Source of the DNA: Smallanthus sonchifolius
Lineage: Eukaryota; Streptophyta; Magnoliopsida; Asterales; Asteraceae
Reading direction: 5' to 3'
Length of the DNA: 64,000 bases
NCBI GenBank assembly: GCA_023525975.1
Contig: JAKNSE010000037.1
Coordinates: forward strand, 6,244,501 to 6,308,500
The translations under genes were made by a program, and so were the position numbers. Under the pieces are notes generated by a model. The model did no database searches. It saw nothing but the letters and a program-made list of their open reading frames with translations, and had not been told where the DNA came from. Positions 58,228 to 64,000 of the stretch are shown piece after piece (position 1 is the first letter of the stretch; each line of letters starts with the position of its first letter).

Positions 58228-58450
58228 GACGGTTGTGTCTCGGGGACAGATCCGATGAATTCTTGTGTCTCGGGTATTGAATTCGGTGTGGGAGATGTTT
58301 GTGTAGGAGTGGGCATTTGTTGAAAGTTAAATCCACAAGGAACTTGTTGAAAATGTTTGGTTCCGGTGATATACTTAGAACGTAAACGTCTTGAATATTT
58401 GGATTGAAAAAGTTGCTCGGGTTGAAAGGGTTATTTGGGTTGTTACGAAT
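58228..58450 (-). pseudogene. PIF/Harbinger ORF1 pseudogene, 5' part
   Basis: The minus strand reads NPNNPFNPSNFFNPN then, after frameshifts, FNFQQMPTPTQTSPTPNSIP and ETQEFIGSVPETQPS. This is the Asn/Pro/Gln-rich N-terminus typical of these ORF1 proteins. If the TSD and element G are ignored it continues directly into 50656-50311, so G inserted into an existing Harbinger copy. Confidence 0.65.
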
Positions 58451-58613
58451 GTTTGTAAAAAATAGATTATATGGGTTCCAATGATTAATTGTTGAGTAAA
58501 ATAGGTAAAAGAAAAATGTGATATTTAGAGAAGAAAATAAGAAGATGGATTAATAAATTATTGAGTAAAAATGATTGCTATTTATAATATATTTTTTTTA
58601 ATATTAATTGTAA
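58451..58613. other. Short AT-rich stretch
   Basis: No recognised feature; may still belong to the Harbinger element. Confidence 0.3.
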
Positions 58614-59200
58614 CTAGATTGTTATACCCGCGCTTCGCGACGGATGTCTGGCCCATCGTTAATAAAATTTAACTTAAAAATTAAGTACAACGGTAAAAAT
58701 AATATTAATCAAAGAGAAACATAAAACTAAACATAAAAAAAGAAATAAACACAATAAAAAATTAATGGTTCGGGTAGTCGAAAACCATAAAAAGCAAAAT
58801 ACCGATACGGGTTCCGATAATATCAATACTGAAAATGATGTTGTTCGCTCATAACAGGTTCGGCTCGTCACGCTACGACAACGATAATAACGCTCGCTAT
58901 AGGTAACGATAAAAAAACCTTAGATTTTGAATACTACTTCGTTTAAAAAAATATATATCGGAATGTTGACAAAAAAAAATTAAAAACAGCCACGCCCCCC
59001 GTTTTTTGAAAAAAGTTAACGAACGAAAGTTATTAAAGGAAAACAAAATTAATAGAAAATGAAACGGGCTAAAAGCGTATATTAGATAGTATAAGGGTTG
59101 AAAATAAAAATGTTGAAAAAGTAAAAAAAATACTACAAAAACTTTGGTGGCAAAAATGAAAGAAACTAAAACTTAACTATTCCCTCAAGTTTTCTTTTAA
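58614..59200 (-). mobile_element. Helitron remnant, minus orientation
   Basis: The minus strand ends with hairpin CCGTCGC/GCGCGG, then GTATAACAAT and CTAG (58614-58617). The body shares AACTTTCGTTCGTTAACTTT with 1700-2220. The 5' end is not defined. Confidence 0.6.
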
Positions 59201-59215
59201 TCTATATATATAATA

Positions 59216-59890
59216 CTAGGATAAAGCCTATGTTTTACATGGCTTGAATAAATACAACATGTTATAAAACGGTATTTTCTATAAATATTTGTATTTTGAT
59301 GTTATTAGTTATCTGTGAAATAAGAAATAATAATAATTTTCTTTTGATTTAGTAATTTTTAATAAAATATTAGAATATATGTTAGATGTTTAATTATTTA
59401 ACATCATCATTTTTTAATGGAAAAGAAAAGTGAAAAACAAAAATCTAGATTTAATCAGAAGTCGACACGTAGCAAGTAGAGTTATTATTTATTATAATAT
59501 AGGTTAGAAACTCTGTATATTATACAATGTGAATAAATGCAGTGTTATATATACTTAGTAATAAAGATCTAATATTACATATTTTTGACATATTACATAA
59601 ATTTTTTATACAAATTTTAGAGACGATATATAGTTATTTTTTAAAAATATTTTGTAAAAAAAATGAAAGAAATGTTCAAATTATAAAAATGTTTTATGAA
59701 CAATATTTATAAAAAACAGTTAAAAAATCATTATTATTTAATAACAGACGGATGCGGGAAACAAAAATTATATATATATTTTTTTATATAAACTTGTTTC
59801 ATTAGTTAAGAGAGATAGACGGGAAAAAAATGTTAAGGATGAACATGGTAATGAAATGTGACACCAAAAAACCTTTATTTTTTAGTATTA
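59216..59890 (-). mobile_element. Two adjacent small Helitron-like copies
   Basis: The first starts CTAGGATAAAGCC with stem ATGT/ACAT at 59216 and runs to about 59505. The second starts near 59504 (GGTTAGAAACTCTGTA, stem TGTA/TACA) and ends near TTTAGTATTATAGA at about 59893. Both have the ACACGT- or GACACC-type sequence near the far end seen in 46294-46587. Confidence 0.5.
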
Positions 59891-59893
59891 TAG

Positions 59894-61119
59894 ATTTGTT
59901 TAAATATTAACGGTAATATTACCGTTTGAAGTGGGATTGTGTGCTCCAATGCCCGTGAGTTGCCCCACGCAACCCCCCACCCTTTCATGCCATCTTCACG
60001 TTTAGGGGGCGGTGTTCCTAGGCGTGAAAAATTGATTTAGTCTCACGCCTCCCTCCCACGTAAGTGTTACGGATAACCTTAGTATATTATGTTATGTTTT
60101 GTTGGCCGTTAAAAAAAAAGAGTTAGTAATAGATTTAAGGAATGAACACAGTCGGGACCTAGCGACATACGTTTACCGTACTTTGCATGTGGTTTGTATC
60201 CTATTGGGTTCTCCACGTAAAAATATGCTTTCTTTTTATTTTATTTTTAATCAAATTTAGATGGTTCTGCTTTTAAGTTTTAACTTGGTTGTCACTTTTC
60301 TTAAATAAAGCATATGGAAAAGGGCGTTCATAGAATTTATGCAAACATTTGGAATTTTTTCACATGTTGATCGGCATAACATAAAACAAGTATAAAATTA
60401 AACAATTGAATTTATTTATATAATTCACACGAAATTAAACCATTGAATTTATTTATATAATTCACACGACTCGGTAAGAACATGTATAAAATATGTCAAT
60501 TAACTAAAGAAAAATCTCTCAATATAAAGAATTTTCACAACAATGGCTTCAAAATGACGATACATCTCTTGTAAAAGTTACGGATAATATACCAATTGGA
60601 TATACGTAACAGAATAATCAACAATTCTGATAAAAACCTGATAAATGAACATCTATTCGTATAAACTTTTTAACTTCACAAATCGTATCGAATCTAAAAC
60701 GTAAGAAATTATTTCTGAAATGACATAAAATAAAATAAAAGAAAGAATTAACTATAATTCTTTACTTCTCAAAGTGTAAATATAAGTTAATTGTTTTTCA
60801 AATAAATACCTTCTAATAGAATAGCATATCAAAAAGGGCAAATTCGTCCGAAAGTTAAAGGTTCTTAAAACCAATCGAAAGCCAAGAGAGCCAAAAACAA
60901 ACAACGTCCAATATGTGTACTTTAATCATTAAAAAACATACAAATTATGATTAAAAGAAAAACAAACAAACAAACTGTCATTTTTTCTTTATGCCCTTTT
61001 TACCCCTCACTCTATATCTAAAATCTAAATAACTGATTTCATGGCAACCGAAAGTTAATCAATAAAACTAATACTAAATAATTAATTAGTTAATTATACT
61101 ATATATTGAGTTATTAACT
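59894..61119. other. Intergenic region 3' of the transcription factor gene
   Basis: About 59940-60060 is C-rich and resembles a Harbinger-type terminus (GGGGGCGGTGTTCC, then GGCGTGAAAAATTG). A ~45-bp unit containing AAACAATTGAATTTATTTATATAATTCACACGA is doubled at about 60397-60470. The 3' untranslated region of the gene should lie within the last few hundred bases. No ORFs of note. Confidence 0.45.
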
Positions 61120-64000
61120 CTAGAATTTTAGGGTTATCTCACTCCCATTACTTTCTTCACATTGTTCCCTTAACATCAATGTCTTTGTTTCGCCACCACT
61201 CTCCGCCTTCCAGCTGCCGCCGCTCTCCGATTTCCCGTCCTCGATGCTCTCCGACCTGTTGCCACCAGTGGTGGTGGTGCCGCCTCTGCCGTTGGACTCC
61301 TGCAAGCTATGTGTTGTTTGTGAGGAGGGCTTGTACATGCGGTTATGGTGATGGACTTGGTGGTGGAGCAGCGGCTGCGGTGGCGGCGCAAGCATGGGGT
61401 TGGGGTAGTATTCTTGGGGTGTGCAGTAATGTGGGTTGGTGTGGGTGGGGTTGGGATGGGTGGTGTAAAGGGTTTGTGCTCCGGTGGCGGTGGCGTATTC
61501 TGGCGGGACCCATATCCCGCCGAGAACCACCAGCTGCGGCGTGGCGTTGCCGGCGGATTGTGGGGTTGGACTTGGTCTTCTTGTGTGAAGTCTATATTTC
61601 TGTACAATGATAGATCAAAACATAGGTTAGTTTGGGAAATTAATGAAAAAAAGGATTGAAAACACTTGTACTTTGTACGGAAAACATAATATCATTGTCT
61701 GTTTTGTGGAATGAAAACACATAGAATTAACATGGAAAATCTGAATGTATGTTATTACTTATTTTACCTTTATAAATTGCCATTTCTTCTAAAATCTTAA
61801 CTCATGGTTCAAAATTTATAAAATAAATCTGAATAAAAATATTGGACATGGTGATTTAACTTATTAATTTTTATTTTTGTTTTTAATCTCTCCCCATCTT
61901 TTTAAACTTTCTTCTTTTTATATATATTTTAAGTTTTTTATATCATCAATCCCTTTTTTTTAGCACGGATAACTCTCATACCCTCTAAACGTACTCTTAA
62001 ATCTACACAAATTTTTAGTATAAGACTTGAACCATCAACAACTTAATATTAAACACTTTTATTAAACATGAACCAAACAATAATCCTAATGCAACTTTTT
62101 TCGTCAGAAAAATGTTGCATTAGGTGAAGTTGCATTACACCTAATTTAACATTTTTTGTTATAGATGTAACTGTTTTTTTCAAATTCAATCTTTTTATGA
62201 TACAACCCTTTGGAAAAAAAGTTGTATTATGTAACAAAAAGTTGCATTAGATCTAATGCAAAGTCACGTAATGCAATGTTTTTCTGACAAAGAAAGGTGC
62301 ATTAGGCTCAATTTTTTGTATACCACTAGGCTACAATCTATTTGTATAGTATAAAGTTTCTGATCTTTATTCTCTAACTTATAATCCGGTCCAGTTTAAA
62401 AACATTTTCATATAATAAAAGATGTTTTATTCAAATTCATTATTTTAGTTAAGTTATAACCATAGAACATGTAATAAGGTGGTGAATCTACATCACTTTT
62501 TTTAAGTTAGGTGATTTGATAACTTTTTTCTAAAATTTATGGATTTTTATGATGGTTTTTGGAAAGTAAATAATTGAAGTAAAACTTCTAAAATTCAATA
62601 ATCCAAACTAAAATATAAAGTAAAATTGCCTTTTTAATTATTATTGAATTTTGGCACAAACATAGAGAAAGATAGAGACGTACCTGTAAATGGCTTTTGA
62701 CTTCATCATTGGTCAAACCATCAACTTTCATAAGCTCTCTGATTTGTTTAGGAGTGGCAACTGAGATATATTGTTTCCAAAAAATATCAGATGATGATTT
62801 TCCAATCATGATACAATTATGAAATATCATAAAATTTTAAGGAATGAAATTTAATATTAATTATTCTACTTAAAAAATACCTTGAGAACCACCTAACATT
62901 TGAAGAGCATTGACAAATCTCCGGTGGAGATCCGGTGACCAGCACCGCCTTGTCTTCCTATGAGTCTGGGAGCTCGTGGTGGCTCCGTTGGTGGCGTTGG
63001 TGGTGGTTTGGTTATCAGATACATCTCCATTACCACCTTTAATAGAATTATTCTCCCTCACATGACAACTTTTGTTTTCTTCATAATCAGCATCTTTTTC
63101 ACCGGAAGAAAGGGCCAACTCCGGCAACACCAACGCCGGTGTCGAGCACGAGTTCCTCTCCTTAGAGAATGGAGTAAAAGCCCCACCATCTATTTGTTTA
63201 GTGTTGAATTTATTTTCGGTTTCATTTGTTGTAAAGATTGAAGAATTTTGTGTGGTTTTCACATGGTTACTATCATCAATGGTGGTGGTACTGCCTGCTT
63301 GGCTCCACAACTGAACAGAACTCATCCAATTCGCCTTGTTATCGATGCTCGAAAGGGAGGCCTTTTCGGGTCCTTCGTTGCTAGAATTCTTGACCGGTAT
63401 GAATTCTTCAAGTACCGGAGAACCTTGATTCGCACGGTACGTTTGTAGTTGTTGCTTTGATGTCTCCATGGCTAACAAAAAAGGGTTAAAAGTTAAATCA
63501 AAATTAGAAAAAAAAAAGTAAATTAAAATCAAAAGAATTAGGGTTTGAATTTGAAATTTAGGGTAAATAAATACCTTGAATCATGTGTTACTTTTGAATG
63601 GTTTTAGAATATGAAAACTATTATGAATTAAAGTTTCATAGGCATGTATAAAGTGAAAGACAAAAAGATTAAATCATCACATGTTATTAGCTTTAGGTTA
63701 TGATTTTCATGTTAACCTAAACTTCCTAAATTTATTTTAATTTTGTTCATGTGTATTACTTTGCGGCTTATAAATGATGATTTAATAAAAAAGACAACAA
63801 AAGTTTATCAAAAAAATTATTTTTACAAAAAATTAATGTACTCCAAATCACATATATATGGACTATATGTTTGATATGCATGCAAGTTAAATAAGTTAAT
63901 GTCCATTTATTATAAGAATCAAAATAGAAATGAAGATAAAGATGATCTATATACCATTGGTGAGGAGTTGCATGCAAAGGGGAAGTTCGCGTTTGAAAGC
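61120..64000 (-). CDS. HHO: NIGT1/HHO (HRS1-like) GARP transcriptional repressor, 5' end outside window
   Basis: Four exons on the minus strand with GT-AG introns: 64000-63955, 63471-62881, 62760-62684 and 61599-61120 (stop TAG). Phases fit and give 397 residues from the first visible codon. Exon 1 starts [14 protein letters not shown], the conserved N-terminal HHO motif. The G2-like Myb domain spans residues 187-245: [19 protein letters not shown], then [20 protein letters not shown], then [18 protein letters not shown]. It is split over exons 2-4 as usual in the family. The C-terminal half is Pro/His/Tyr-rich, then Gly/Ser-rich. Known family role: nuclear nitrate-inducible repressors of nitrate uptake and N/P starvation genes. 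All domain residues look intact, so this is a likely functional gene. The promoter is out of view. Which HHO paralogue it is cannot be told. Confidence 0.95.
62085..62306. mobile_element. Foldback MITE-like element in intron 3 of the HHO gene
   Basis: 62085-62121 and 62270-62306 are imperfect inverted repeats of 37 bp (CCTAATGCAAC.../...GTGCATTAGG). The interior holds a perfect 20-bp palindrome, TTGCATTAGATCTAATGCAA at 62242-62261, and further TTGCATTA words. No clear TSD. It would be transcribed within the pre-mRNA intron. Confidence 0.7.

Noticed and set aside
59940..60070. Harbinger terminal inverted repeat pairing with 50235-50285
   Set aside because: Composition is suggestive, but I could not match both ends or find a 3-bp TAA-type duplication.
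61179..61610. Plus-strand ORF rich in Cys and Trp
   Set aside because: It is the antisense shadow of exon 4 of the HHO gene.

Overview
The window is nuclear DNA from a seed plant, almost certainly a eudicot. The evidence is one intron-containing GARP-type transcription factor gene embedded in AT-rich DNA full of plant-type Ty3/gypsy, hAT, Helitron, Mutator and PIF/Harbinger remains. The repeat families remind me of Asteraceae, but that is an impression I could not test. The only cellular gene I can support is the NIGT1/HHO (HRS1-like) repressor on the minus strand at 61120-64000. Four exons are visible; the 5' end lies beyond the window.

Layout. 1-4830: AT-rich relics, a 990-bp hAT element with an 8-bp target-site duplication (TSD), a Helitron 3' end and a broken Mutator transposase. 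4834-45215: one LTR retrotransposon insertion (element C, minus orientation, flanked by a 5-bp GCTTT duplication) swollen to 40 kb by later insertions. Inside it lie a decayed Tekay/Del-like gag-pol element (A, 6792-12905), a fragment of an Athila-like element with an ATHILA ORF1 (D, 12905-18255), and a tandem LTR-internal-LTR-internal-LTR array of a pol-less Athila-like family (B, 19152-41218). The middle B LTR holds a solo LTR (E), which in turn holds a young gag-only element with 2.5-kb LTRs (TR-GAG, 26606-33400, TSD ATTAC). 45216-50300: Helitron relics and a cluster of hAT elements, including a frameshifted BED-finger transposase. 50311-58450: a PIF/Harbinger ORF1 pseudogene split by another pol-less Athila-like element (G, 50662-58227, TSD GACGG). 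58600-60000: Helitron ends. 60000-64000: the transcription factor gene and its 3' flank.

Most unusual pattern. Every LTR family here carries arrays of short, near-perfect hairpins. Within an array the stems differ from unit to unit, but the two arms change together. Examples are TTATG-NN...NN-CATAA in E, GCGYACTT...AAGTRCGC and CATGRTC...GAYCATG in the gag-only element, TTGAC-NN...NN-GTCAA in C, AGCRGACCG...CGGTCYGCT in A, and TCGCG-GTA-CGCGA with varying outer stems in B, D and E. Imperfect units are often G-U pairable. This is covariation readable by eye. It points either to selection on RNA or DNA hairpins or to a copying process that keeps the arms matched. It is the best candidate here for something undescribed.

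A second theme is dependence. Of the LTR elements seen, only A ever shows reverse transcriptase, and it is dead. The TR-GAG element, both B copies and G have LTRs and gag (with or without protease) but no polymerase, so their movement must have relied on enzymes from elsewhere.
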